Source of the DNA: Cannabis sativa
Taxonomy: Eukaryota; Streptophyta; Magnoliopsida; Rosales; Cannabaceae
Reading direction: 5' to 3'
Assembly: GCF_029168945.1 (NCBI RefSeq)
Contig: NC_083603.1
Span: 37,696,396 to 37,760,395, forward strand
DNA: 64,000 bases
Shown here: positions 1-9,913 of the stretch, in pieces
Layout of the letters: the number at the start of each line of letters is the position of its first letter
Numbering within the stretch: the first letter of the stretch is position 1
Made by a program: the position numbers and the translations under genes
Notes under the pieces: generated by a model
Told to the model about the DNA's origin: nothing
Databases searched by the model: none
The model's input: the letters and a program-made list of their open reading frames with translations, nothing else

Positions 1-1675
1 ATCTAAGCCCAATCGCAAACATATAGGCTCACACAGGTCAAATGATTTGGATGGGTCCTATCATGTTACTAGGTTTACACAGATGAAAGAAGTACAAAAT
101 TTACCTATTACAAATTATTTATAAGATCTATTGACAATTGGATTATGATTAAAATCAGATCATTGAATCTGTCAACAAGTTAATCATAGCAATTTAGATC
201 AAATAAATAATAGGTTTGTTAAAAAAAAGTTTTGAATAAACGATATAAAATTAAACAAACATTGTCCATGTAACATATGTGAAATAAGATATTAATATAA
301 TTAAATTATTATTCTTAAATTAACCAATTAAATTTTTGAAAATTTAGGGTTGTTAAAAACAAACCTTAAAATCTCAAAAATAAAGGAAACTAATTTAAAA
401 TATCTAGGTTTATCAAATTAAATTAAATATCTAATAAGATCAATGATTTGAGAGAAAGAATCTTCAATATCACTTTTAAATCTTATAATTTAATAAAGTA
501 ATAAAATAAACCAATTTTTAAAATAGATTTGGTTAAATAATTATTATTTTAGGAATAAAATAATAAATAAATAATAATTACCATAATTATATGTCAAAAT
601 ATCTCAAATTAAGCAATATTCAAATTTCTACAAAATATCTTGGTTATTTAAATATTTAAGATATGATTTATAAATTTCTAATAAGGAAAAAATGATATAT
701 ATATATATAGAAAAATGTCATTTTTAAACTTATAATTTATAAATAATTAAATATTTAACAAAATAACAAATTTTGAATTTGAAAAACTTATGGTAAGTAT
801 ATCTATAAAAATATATATGTTAATTTCAAATTTATTAATTAGTTAATTTGTCATATAAGATAATTTTAATACAATATTTTAAATAAAAAGACAAAGTTAT
901 CTTTTAATTTAAAATATGCTAAATATGCTAAATATCTAATCTTATAATTAAATAATAAATAAATATTAAAGAAGTTAACAAATTTTTAAATCTGACCATA
1001 ATAGGAAATATTCCAAAATGAAAATATTTAAAATTGGAAAAATTCCAAATTGAAAATATTTTAAAATTGGAAATATTTCAATTTAGAAATGTTTTAAAAA
1101 GGAGAAAATGAATTTTGGGAAACAATCCCATGAAAAAATTGGATTTTTGGGGAAAAAACCTCAAAAATCGCACTTTTGGGTTGGCAGCCTAGTAGGCTGC
1201 ATCTGCAGCCCAGGAGGGGCTGCTAGCAGCCCTTACGCGCGCTGACAGAGGGAATCACGTCGAGGATCTTCGGGGCCTGTAGCATGCCTGACCGAGAAAA
1301 CTCGGTCAGTTGCAGGGTGCATCTGGGCGAGGTGCAGGGTGACACGGGCGTGTCACGCGCGCGCGGATGGGTTGGTGACCGAGGGTCTGGTGCGCATGAG
1401 CACCACCCTCGACACCATTGTTTCCTGTTTGAAAATTCATAACTTTTTTATTTTTCATCGGAATCGAGTTCCGTAAAAACGAAAATTGCTTTATTTTTCA
1501 CAAGGAATCCAAATAAAATATTTTAAAAAATAGAAAAAATATTTCTCATGGAAAAAGGTACTGTACAACATATACATTCATCACATAAGCACATAAACCA
1601 ACACGAAACCATCCAAATCAACACAAAACATATAAAACATCGTTTTAATTCATATTACATGAAAGTAAATTATTA
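1..1675 (-). mobile_element. 5' internal region (leader/gag side) of a copia-type element
   Basis: This AT-rich block runs left from a primer-binding site and an LTR, so on the minus strand it is the leader/gag side of a copia-type element whose remainder lies outside the window. Its first 230 bases resemble 45450-45680, the matching part of the full-length element at 38489-48555 (shared runs such as ATGGGTCCTATCATGTT and CACAGATGAAAGAAG). No reading frame of note survives. A GC-rich hairpin cluster (1155-1425) stands out from the AT background. Because the adjoining LTR also has a polypurine tract on its other side, this unit shares its LTR with the element to the right, a tandem arrangement. 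Confidence 0.75.
1155..1425. other. GC-rich hairpin cluster in retroelement leader
   Basis: About 270 bases of GC-rich sequence sit inside a very AT-rich leader. Perfect inverted repeats are visible: 1184-1189/1195-1200 (GCAGCC/GGCTGC), 1205-1211/1217-1223 (GCAGCCC/GGGCTGC), the 16-base palindrome 1217-1232, 1288-1296/1301-1309 (CTGACCGAG, loop AAAA, CTCGGTCAG) and 1339-1346/1349-1356 (GTGACACG/CGTGTCAC). The cluster lies about 250-500 bases from the primer-binding site on the RNA side, where retroelements carry structured packaging or dimerisation signals. That role is inference. Confidence 0.6.
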
Positions 1676-1694
1676 CCATGGCTCTGGTGCCAGT
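1676..1694 (-). other. Primer-binding site (initiator tRNA-Met type), slightly diverged
   Basis: On the minus strand this reads ACTGGCACCAGAGCCATGG directly after the LTR end. The standard plant site is TGGTATCAGAGC, complementary to the 3' end of initiator tRNA-Met. Here the TAT part is changed to CAC. The intact form is present at 46656-46674. Confidence 0.75.
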
Positions 1695-3546
1695 TGTTGG
1701 AATTATTTTACCAGGATCTAGATTTACTACCAAGTATGTTTGATTAACATCCTAATATGAATTCTAAAACAATGAAATAAACACATAAGAGTTTAAGAAA
1801 ACCTTACAGTGGGTGCAGCGGAATATTATGACTCCTTCCATTCAGATCTCTAGCCCTTGATTCCTTTCTGTAGTAGAGCATAATCAAGATCTGAATCTGG
1901 ATCTTCTTTTCTCCTTCTTTGATGCAGATTTTCCATAGTCTTACATACTATGATTGAGGTACCACTTGATGTGTGTGGGCACTACTCATCACTCAAGTAA
2001 TTTTGAAAAACAGAAAAGAAAGAGAGAGGAAGTGGCGGCTTCAGAGTGTTTGAGAAAATAATCAGTAAAGTGTGTGTCAAACCTGAAGCCTTTACCTTCT
2101 ATTTATAGAATACCACACACGGTTAAAGTTAAATTATTTTGCATTTAAAAATGAAAAATAAAATGAGAAATAGAAGCAAAGGTGGTCGGCCATACATTGA
2201 GGAAACAAGCCTTCCACTTTTCCAACTTTCCTATTTCATCATTTCTAGTTTCCCATTTTCTCAAAGATTGCCAATTCTCTCTTTCAACTACATAAATGTC
2301 AAATCTAATTATTGAATAACTATAATTAATTATTAAATAATATATTGTCATTTATTTTATTTATTAATAAAAACTAATCAAAGTGTCCCAATTAAATAAT
2401 ATACCCTTTAAACTCTCTATTTAATGTTTTACCCTTGCTTAGTGAAAATTCACAAAGTAGACATAGTCTAACTTTTAGAATTATAATTGATTAATTAAAA
2501 TCAATTAACTGAGTCTTACAAGCAGTATGGTCTCAACTAATATGGGAACCATGGCTCTATATAACCGAGCTTCCAATAAGCCGAACCGAATTTACCAAGT
2601 AAATTCCCTAACTTATTAATTCCTTGTTAAATCCACACTTTGAACTTGGAATTGCACTCTCAGTCATATAGAACGCTCTATATGTTCCATGATGTAGACA
2701 CGTCATTAGTTATCCATTATTATAACCCTAATGTGATCAATGACCCTTTAATAGATGATCTAAATTGAAAAGGCACTAAGTTACCGTTACACCTTCAATG
2801 TATTTTATCCTTAAAATACTTAGCTCCGTATAAATGATATTTCAGCAAAGTGAAATGAGATCTCCACCATTTATCTCTGTTTAGCCAAGCTCGAAGGATA
2901 TCATCGTTTCACTTCTAAATTCCTATAGAAGTTAAAAGATTCCATATTTATGGTAGCGCTCCCACTCAATTATACTATCATGTTCCCAAAATGTACGTAT
3001 CACCCTGACCCAAAAGTAGGCTTAACTAACAAATCAAAGAACATGTATAGTACTCTTGAGATCAAACCTAACCATATCAGGATTAAGGTCATTTGATCTA
3101 GGATCAACAGGTGATATTGAATTGAATAGATACTACGGTAAGTTTTAATATATCTAATCAAAGTTCAATATCGGTCCCTTCTGATGTATACTCCATACAT
3201 CCGATACTGGTAAACTTTGCCAATGTCCTGGAAAGGACATAACACTTTTCCAAGGTGTAAGAATACCTATCGCTGATTATACCATGTCAGTCTAAATCAA
3301 GTGTTCTGAAAAATCAGGGAATAAACTTTCAAACATATAATTAAGATTATATTCCACTGTGCTGACAACACTATAATCTTTAACAAACTCATATGTTCTC
3401 GACTTAAAAAGAATTCATACATTATATACTTATAATCATGAAATAAATCATGTGAAGCATGCAACATAAAATGTTATTTCTGATCTTTATTAATAAGTAA
3501 ATCGATTATATTGAAATGAGTTTTATTTAGGGCACAAAACCCAACA
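1695..3546 (-). repeat. Copia-type LTR shared by two tandem units
   Basis: A 1,852-base LTR bounded by TGTTGG...CCAACA on the plus strand, so the minus strand reads TGTTGGGTTTT...CCAACA. It matches the LTRs at 8015-9803, 19970-24034, 38489-40372 and 46675-48555. On its left it abuts a primer-binding site, and on its right a polypurine tract. It is therefore both the 5' LTR of the unit to the left and the 3' LTR of the unit to the right. No 5-bp target duplication flanks it. It belongs to the same U3 subtype as the solo LTR at 19970-24034. Confidence 0.85.
2100..2107 (-). promoter_or_regulatory. TATA box of copia LTR
   Basis: TATAAATA on the minus strand (within CTATAAATAG) in the middle of the LTR, at the same position as in the LTRs at 38931-38938 and 47117-47124. 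Transcription would run leftward from about 25-35 bases downstream. Confidence 0.55.
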
Positions 3547-4683
3547 AACTCCCACTTGCACTAATATAAAACAAAATGTGCATTTCGAATAATCATTAAC
3601 ACCTTGATATACAAATCGAGTGTAGTAGTAGTAAACTCCTCGTAATAGGATCTGACAGGTTGAATTAACAACAACCTTTCCTCCACCATTACTTTCCCTT
3701 AATCACAAAATCCTTGCCATTGTGAAATTCCTCTCTATATGTCTACTCTTTTGGGATACTGGATTCTATACCTTTGGCAACTACTTTTGGTTAATCTGGA
3801 AATTAACACTAGTAGTTAAGACAGGTTGGAACAGTGCCACAATTGTATAGAACTTTCCTTAGACTTAATAAGTACCTTTCCTGCAACTTTAAAATTCAGT
3901 CTCTCTCTGGTAGACTAAGAGGTTTCAGATAGGTTTTTACACTTCTCCAAAATCACTACTTCACCCCTAGAGTAATCACCATTTTATTAGCAGACTTTCT
4001 AGCACAAAGGCAAGTCTTGAAATCTGATGTGGTGTAGTCTAAGAGTTTTAAAACCACCCTTATTGACTAACATATAGTTCCTCTTCTTAATCTTAAGATT
4101 TACTTGATTGTCTTCCAATGTTCTTCTCTTGGATTAATCTGATACCTACTCATTACTCCCACTCAACAGCAGGTGTCTGGTCTAAGGCATACTAAAGCAT
4201 ATCTGAGACCTCTCACTATTGATTTAAGAAATTCTTTCATGGCTTTATCTTTTCTGGAATAGTTGAGACTTTTCCTTAGATAAATGAAATCTATATCTAA
4301 GAAGTTGTGAAGCTTCTATAGATTGCCATTGGAAAGAAAATGCTTCATCATCTTATGCTTGTATTAGAGTAAGTAATTACCAGGTATACCACAAGCCATA
4401 GGTTTAGATAAACTCAAACCTATAATACTAGGAACATGAATTTTTGTGAAGTCCATTGAATAGACTTATTAACGAAAATTTCCTTTCATGTCCTTGTAAT
4501 AGAAAACTTTAGGTTACTCCATGTGGATGGATTAAACCATAGTTCTCTTGGCTTTCTTCTTAGTTTCTTATCTTGACAATCCATTACTTGTTTAAACTCA
4601 AGATGGATTTTAATCACTAGTGTTTTCCAAGTCATAAGAAGGTAAAGTTCTTTGAAACTCTCCCACTACGACAAGGTACCGTG
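3547..4683 (-). mobile_element. 3' internal fragment of copia-type element with polypurine tract
   Basis: Starts at a polypurine tract (GTGCAAGTGGGAGTT on the minus strand, 3547-3561) next to the LTR, and is collinear with 40373-41516 of the full-length element. It appears to be decayed copia RNase H/RT sequence: no frame is open, but the far end carries the CGTAGTGGGAG segment that in the better-preserved copia at about 25000 encodes the arginine/serine-rich linker before RT. The fragment stops at 4664-4683, where sequence similarity passes into a gypsy element. About 20 bases there fit both families, so the exact crossover cannot be fixed. Confidence 0.75.
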
Positions 4684-5830
4684 CTGCCTTCCTTCTCATT
4701 TTTTGAGCTTCATTTCGGTTATCCGTGAGTTCCCTAGAGTTTAGGTAGGCTGCTATTGGCGTCATCCAGTTTGGGGATGTGTCAATCATTTTAATTTCTT
4801 TCATGCCAGTTATGCTGGGCTCTTCAAGGAACTGGATAGGGACCATGTTTGCCTTGTCACTTACATTGCTGCTTGCCAATTGAGCTAACGTGTCTGCAGT
4901 TGTATTTTCTTCTCTTGGAATTTGTCTAAGACCGTAGCATTTGAATTGTGCGAGAAGGTCGTGGATTTTGCTCAGATATGCTATCTTCTTTTCTCCGGGA
5001 GCCTCGTATTCTCCGGATACATGATTTACCACCAGTTGTGAATTACTGCAGATTTCAATGTGTTCAGCCTTCATCTCCCAGGCTACTTTTACTCCAGCGA
5101 TTAGAGCTTCGTACTCGGCTCCGTTGTTAGATGCCTTGAATTCGAACTTGACTGCAGCGTGTAAGTGTTGCCCCCCAGGCGTGACAAGGGAAATTCCTGC
5201 GCCAGATAGTTGATCTGTAGCCGACCCATCCACATGTAGTTTCTAGGTCTGTTTGTCTTCATTGTTACTTGGCTGAGGTGCTGGCTCGGGGTTGCTTTCT
5301 GGTATGCTTTCTTTTTTGGCTGTGCATTCTACCACAAAGTCAGCCAAGGCTTGGCCTTTGGTTGTTGTTCGGGGTTGGAAGGTGATTTCATACTAACCCA
5401 ACTCTACCGCCCACTTGAGTAACCGTCCAGAAGCATCCAGCTTTTGCAGTATTTGTCGTAGTGGCTGGTCGGTATATACCCGAATAGGATGAGCTTGGAA
5501 ATAACGCCTCAACTTTCTTGTTGCTAGAATTAGGCAATAGGTGAGTTTTTCTATCAACAGATATCGGCCCTCGGCCTCAATGAGTCTTTTACTAATGTAA
5601 TAGACAGGGCGTTGTACACTGTTCTCTTCTCTGATCAGCACGACACTCACTGCATGTTCCGTGACAGCTAGGTATATTCCCAGCTCCTCACCGTCCAGAG
5701 GTTTAGAAAGTATAAGAGGTTTTGCAAGTTGTGCCTTTAGCTCTTGAAAAGCTCTTTCACATTCTTCTGTCCACTCGAACTGTTTGTTCCCTCGCAGGAT
5801 GTTGAAGAATGGGAGACATTTGTCCGTTGA
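4684..5830 (-). pseudogene. Tat-type gypsy pol: RNase H plus second (archaeal-type) RNase H
   Basis: This is the downstream half of a minus-strand Tat-lineage pol. Residues from about 5830 to 5393 match the ordinary RT-linked RNase H (YYISKRLIEAEGRYLLIEKL, then YTDQPLRQIL). A linker with stops follows. From 5233 to 4684 there is a second RNase H-like domain containing MDGSATDQLSGAG, NNGAEYEALIAG and CSNSQLVVNHVSGEYE, which supply the expected D-E-D residues. A dual RNase H is characteristic of the Tat/Ogre branch of Ty3/gypsy. Integrase should come next but is replaced by copia sequence at 4683. The homologous plus-strand copy is at 35107-36070. Confidence 0.8.
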
Positions 5831-5833
5831 TTT

Positions 5834-6930
5834 TTACATGAATCTGCTGAGTGCGGCGATTCGTCTAGTTAAGCATTGCACTTCTTTGGTTTTTGTTGGC
5901 GAGTTTATATCCATGAGGGCTTGAATCGTTTCTCGATTGGCTTCAATTCCTCGAGAATTGACGATGAAGCCTAGAAACTTTCCCGAGCTGACTCCAAAGG
6001 AACACTTTAAGGGATTTAGTTTCATGTTGTATTTTCTGAGGACTTTGAAGCATTCGTCCAGGTCGTCTATGTGCCCTCCAGCTTTTCTAGATTTGACGAG
6101 CATGTCATCCACGTATACTTCCATATTTCGCCCGATCTGGTCTTTAAACATTTTGTTTACCAGTCTTTGGGTCGTAGCTCCAACATTTTTTAGACCAAAC
6201 GACATGACTTTGTAGCAATAGAGTTCCATATCTGTTCGGAAACTTGTATGTTCTTGGTCTGGTGGATGCATTTTGATTTGACTGTAGCCTGAATAAGCGT
6301 CCATAAAGCTTAATATTTCGTGCCCTGCTGTTGCGTCTACAAGCTGATCGATTCTTGGAAGTGGAAAACAGTCTTTAGGGCATGCTTTGTTGAGGTCTGT
6401 GAAATCAATACAGACTCGCCCTTTCTTGTTCGGCTCTGGCACTAGTACGGGATTCGCGACCCAAGCCAGGTAAAAAGCTTCAATTATGAAGTTATTGTTG
6501 CGTAGCTTTTCAACTTCATCTTTCAGGGCTACTGCTCGTTCTTTGTCCAACGGCCTTCATTTTTGTTGAACTCGCCGGAAATTGGGATCGATATTCAGAA
6601 CATGTGAAATAATAGAAGGGTCGATTCCGACCATATCCGCATGTGACAAGGCAAAAAAATCTAGGTTTGCTCTCAGAAATTTTATCAACTCTGCTTTTAC
6701 TTCGAGCGATAAACCCTTTCAAATTTTTAGCTTTTTGGTCGGGATAGCTGGATCGATCTCGATCTCTTCTAATTCTTCCACAGGTCCAACATTGCTGCTT
6801 GGGTCCCCAAGTCGAGGATCCACATCTTCATCCTCGCCTTGGGAAGTTTCCTACTTGGAAAAGTTTTTTCCCTTGTCTTGGCTCTGGCTGGAAGATACTT
6901 CCTTCTTAGCCTTGGCCACTGCAAGGTTGT
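5834..6930 (-). pseudogene. Tat-type gypsy reverse transcriptase
   Basis: The uninterrupted frame 6550-5834 encodes the RT core: DFTDLNKACPKDCFPLPRID, FMDAYSGYSQIKMH, the YVDD active site (EVYVDDMLVKSRKAGGH) and GKFLGFIVNSRGIEAN. KACPKDCF is typical of the Tat/Athila branch. RT copies genomic RNA into cDNA in virus-like particles. The N-terminal linker lies at 6550-6930 but is broken by stops and frame changes. The RT frame itself is open over about 238 residues, and the first and second active-site aspartates (FMDAY, YVDD) are present. The intact upstream polyprotein is lost. Confidence 0.85.
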
Positions 6931-7027
6931 AACATTCCTAAGCAGACTGCTGGTTCCCTCTTAGACACCCTACCCCATTCTTTTTTGGGAACTTCAGGCA
7001 CGAGTGAAATATTGATGTGACAGCCTT

Positions 7028-7957
7028 TAAGTCATACAGGGCTGGTCGGCCAAGCATTACGTTAAAAGCTGAAGGAACATCCAATATTAGGAACTATGCC
7101 ATGATAGTTATGCTCGTCGGAGCTTGTCCAACAGTGAGGGGTAGCCAGATTTGTCCTAGAGGTGCAACTCCTTGAACGGAGAAACCATAGACAGGCTGAA
7201 GGCAAGGAGTTAGATCCTTGAGTTGGAGTCCCATATTTTCGTAAGCAGCCTTGAACAAGATGTTTGAAGAAGCTCCATTGTCGATCATGGTTCTGGCCAC
7301 CATTTTATTGGCTATTTGGACTTCCACGACCAGCGGGTCGTTGTGCGGAAATCTAATCTTGACAACGTCTTCATCGTCGAAAGTTATGGTTGGCTATCCT
7401 GCTCGTGGAACTTTGGGCTTCCTTTCTTCAACGGCCAGGATGACTTCTTCTTGTTCGTGCTGTGCTGGCCGGGCATACCTCTCCCGAGCTTTGTCCGAAT
7501 CTCTAGCAATGTGCGGGCCTCCAATAATTACTTGTAAGTGTCCATCTACTGGTGGAGGTAGCAAATCTTGGTTGTTTTGACCTTGGTTGGTCTTGACATA
7601 CTTCTGCAGGTGCAGATTATTTTTCTTTATTAGAAATTCAATTTCCCGATTCAGGTTGTAACATTTGTTAGTGTCGTGGCCGTAGTCTCCTGTGAACCGA
7701 CAAAACTTTGTCATGTCCCTTTTGTTGGTATCTTTCTTCATGGGCCCGAGCTTCTTGTACGTGATCAACGACTGAGTTGCCATATATACGATTTCTATAT
7801 CTTTAGTTAGAATAGTGAATGCAGTGTATTTGGCATGATTCTCTTGGGGAGTCTGTCTGGATTTATCAGTGAACTTTCCTTTCTTCCCGTTTCCTTGCTT
7901 GTGGTTGTCTCTTGAACGCTTACCACTTGAGCTTGAATTATTGGAATAGTTGGGAAA
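7028..7957 (-). pseudogene. Tat-type gypsy gag C-terminus and aspartic protease
   Basis: Frame 7999-7394 carries the gag C-terminal part: a basic GKRSRDNHKQGNGKKGK stretch and the knuckle-like KFCRFTGDYGHDTNKCYNL. Frame 7327-7094 carries the protease with the D-[ST/N]-G-A-S motif as MIDNGASSNILF and VYGFSVQGVAPLGQ. It is homologous to 33000-33970 of the plus-strand copy. At 7957 the gypsy sequence stops and 57 bases of copia leader begin. By comparison with the plus-strand copy, about 21 bases are missing between this end and the gag portion that resumes at 26642. Confidence 0.8.
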
Positions 7958-8014
7958 TCGTTTTAAGTCCAAATTTCTTGCAAGCAAATCAATTACCATG
8001 GCTCTGAGGCCAGT
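7958..8014 (-). other. Copia leader remnant with primer-binding site
   Basis: These bases match 46618-46674 of the full-length copia-type element (AAGTCCAAATTTCTTGCAA, then CAATTACCATGGCTCTGA). The primer-binding site is at 7996-8014, with GCCTC replacing GTATC. It places the LTR at 8015-9803 in the role of a 5' LTR for the unit to its left, although the sequence beyond the leader is gypsy. Confidence 0.8.
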
Positions 8015-9803
8015 TGTTGGAAATTATTTGACCAGGATGTTAGATCTACTCACAAGTATGTTGATTAACACCCTAAATATGAACTTCTAAAACGATTATG
8101 AAATAAACACGTATAAAGTTTGAGAAACCTTACATTGGGTGCAGCGGAATATTATGTCTCCTTCCATTCAGATCTCTAACCCTTGTATCCTTTCTGTCGC
8201 AGAGTATTATCAAGATCTGAACCTGGATCTCTTTCTCTCCTTCTTTAGTGCAGAAACTCCTTCTTGTTGAATGTCTTTCTTCACGATCTTCCTCACTGTG
8301 ATTGAGGTATCACTTGCTGTGTGTGGGCACTACTCTCACACTAAGTGGTTCGAAATTCAAGAGAGAAGAAGAGTGTATAAGTGGCGGCTAGAGTTTAGAA
8401 GAGAAGGCTCAGGTTTTTCTCTGAAGGAAATCAGAAGTTAAGTGTTCAATTTCCTGAAGCCATCACTACCTATTTACATCATTCCACTAGGGTTAGGTTT
8501 GAATTATTTGGCATTAAAATAATGAAAATATCATATGATAAACCCTATAAAAGTGGCAGGCCTAGGCAGTTTTATCATTTCTGCATCTCATTTTCTCAAA
8601 AACACCAATTTTCAAATTCAACCATTTAAATGCCAATTCTAACTATTTAATAACTATAAATAATTATTAAATAATATTGTAAATTATCATATTTATTAAT
8701 TGAACCACACAAAGTATCATAATTAACAAATATGCCCTAAGAACTCTTTCTTTACAAGCAATATGAGTCTTACAAGCAATATTATCTCAACTAGTGGGGG
8801 GACCATGGGTCTATATAACTGAGCTTCCAATAAGCAGATAAAAAATTTATAACCTAAATTCACTGACTTATTAATTCTTCGTTGAATCAACGCATAGAAC
8901 TTAGAATTGCACTCTCAATATATAGAATGCTCTATATGTTCCACCATATAGACACATCATTAGTTATCCATTGTTATAATCCTAATTTGATCAATGATCC
9001 TCTATATGAATGATCTACACTGTAAAGGATTAGATTATCGTTACACCCTACAATGTATTTTATCCTTAAAATACTTAACCCCGTATAAATGATATTTCAG
9101 CTTATGTGAAATGAGTACTCCACCATTTATTTTCGTTTGGTCAAGCTCGAAGGAGATCATCCTTTACTTACTATTCGCCAGGTAGAAGCTATAGATTCCA
9201 TGTTTATGTTAGCGCTCCCACTCAATTGCACTACCGTGTTCCCAAAATGTACGTATCACCCTGACCCAAAAGTAGGCTTAACTAACAAATCAAAGAACAC
9301 GAATAACCTCTTGAGATTGAGCCTAATTATAATAGGATTAAGATCATTTGATCTAGGATCAACTAGGCGATATTGACTTGAATAGATATTACGGTAAGTT
9401 TAATAAATCTAAGTCAAAGTTCAATATCGGTCCCTTCCGATGCATACTCCATGTACCCAACCTGAGCTTTACTTTAACCAATGCTCTGGAAAGAACATAA
9501 CATTTCTCCAAATGCAAGTAAACTCTGTTGTAGATTATCATATCAGTAAAACCCTGTGTGTGATAAATCTAGGAAACTTTATTCACATAGTCATGTTTAC
9601 TTTCCAATGTGTTCACAATACGATAAACAGGATCAAGTATGTGAAAAGGGTTTCAGATGAATTTATAAATCAAATAGACAAGCAATTGATAATATGAACC
9701 AAAACATACACAAATGAATGAAAAATACTTCTGTTTCTTTATTGATGTTGAATAAAATGGATTACATTGAAATGGAGTTTTATTTAGGGCAGAAAACCCA
9801 ACA
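8015..9803 (-). repeat. Copia-type LTR flanked by primer site and polypurine tract
   Basis: A 1,789-base LTR (TGTTGGAAATT...CCCAACA on the plus strand). A primer-binding site lies to its left and a polypurine tract (9804-9818) to its right, so it is both the 5' LTR of the chimeric unit (1695-9803) and the 3' LTR of the copia to its right. Its U3 subtype matches the fragment at 25515-26641, suggesting those two were the LTR pair of one element. Confidence 0.85.
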
Positions 9804-9913
9804 AACTCCCACTTGCACTAATATAAAACTAATCAGTACATATCAATTAATCCTAAATTCCGACGGTGCGTTTCAAATGTAGTCATGTGCAAGACTTTGG
9901 TGAATGGATCAGC
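9804..9913 (-). pseudogene. Copia pol C-terminus with polypurine tract, first half of a split gene
   Basis: The minus strand reads the last residues of copia RNase H (DPFTKVLHMTTFETHRRNLG, then a stop) followed by the polypurine tract. The coding frame continues at 19355-19969 on the other side of the Tekay insertion. The five bases TCAGC at 9909-9913 are the target-site duplication repeated at 19355-19359. Confidence 0.85.

Noticed and set aside
7996..8014. Possible tRNA gene fragments at the Met-type primer sites
   Set aside because: Only 12-18 bases complementary to a tRNA 3' end next to LTRs; no cloverleaf around them.
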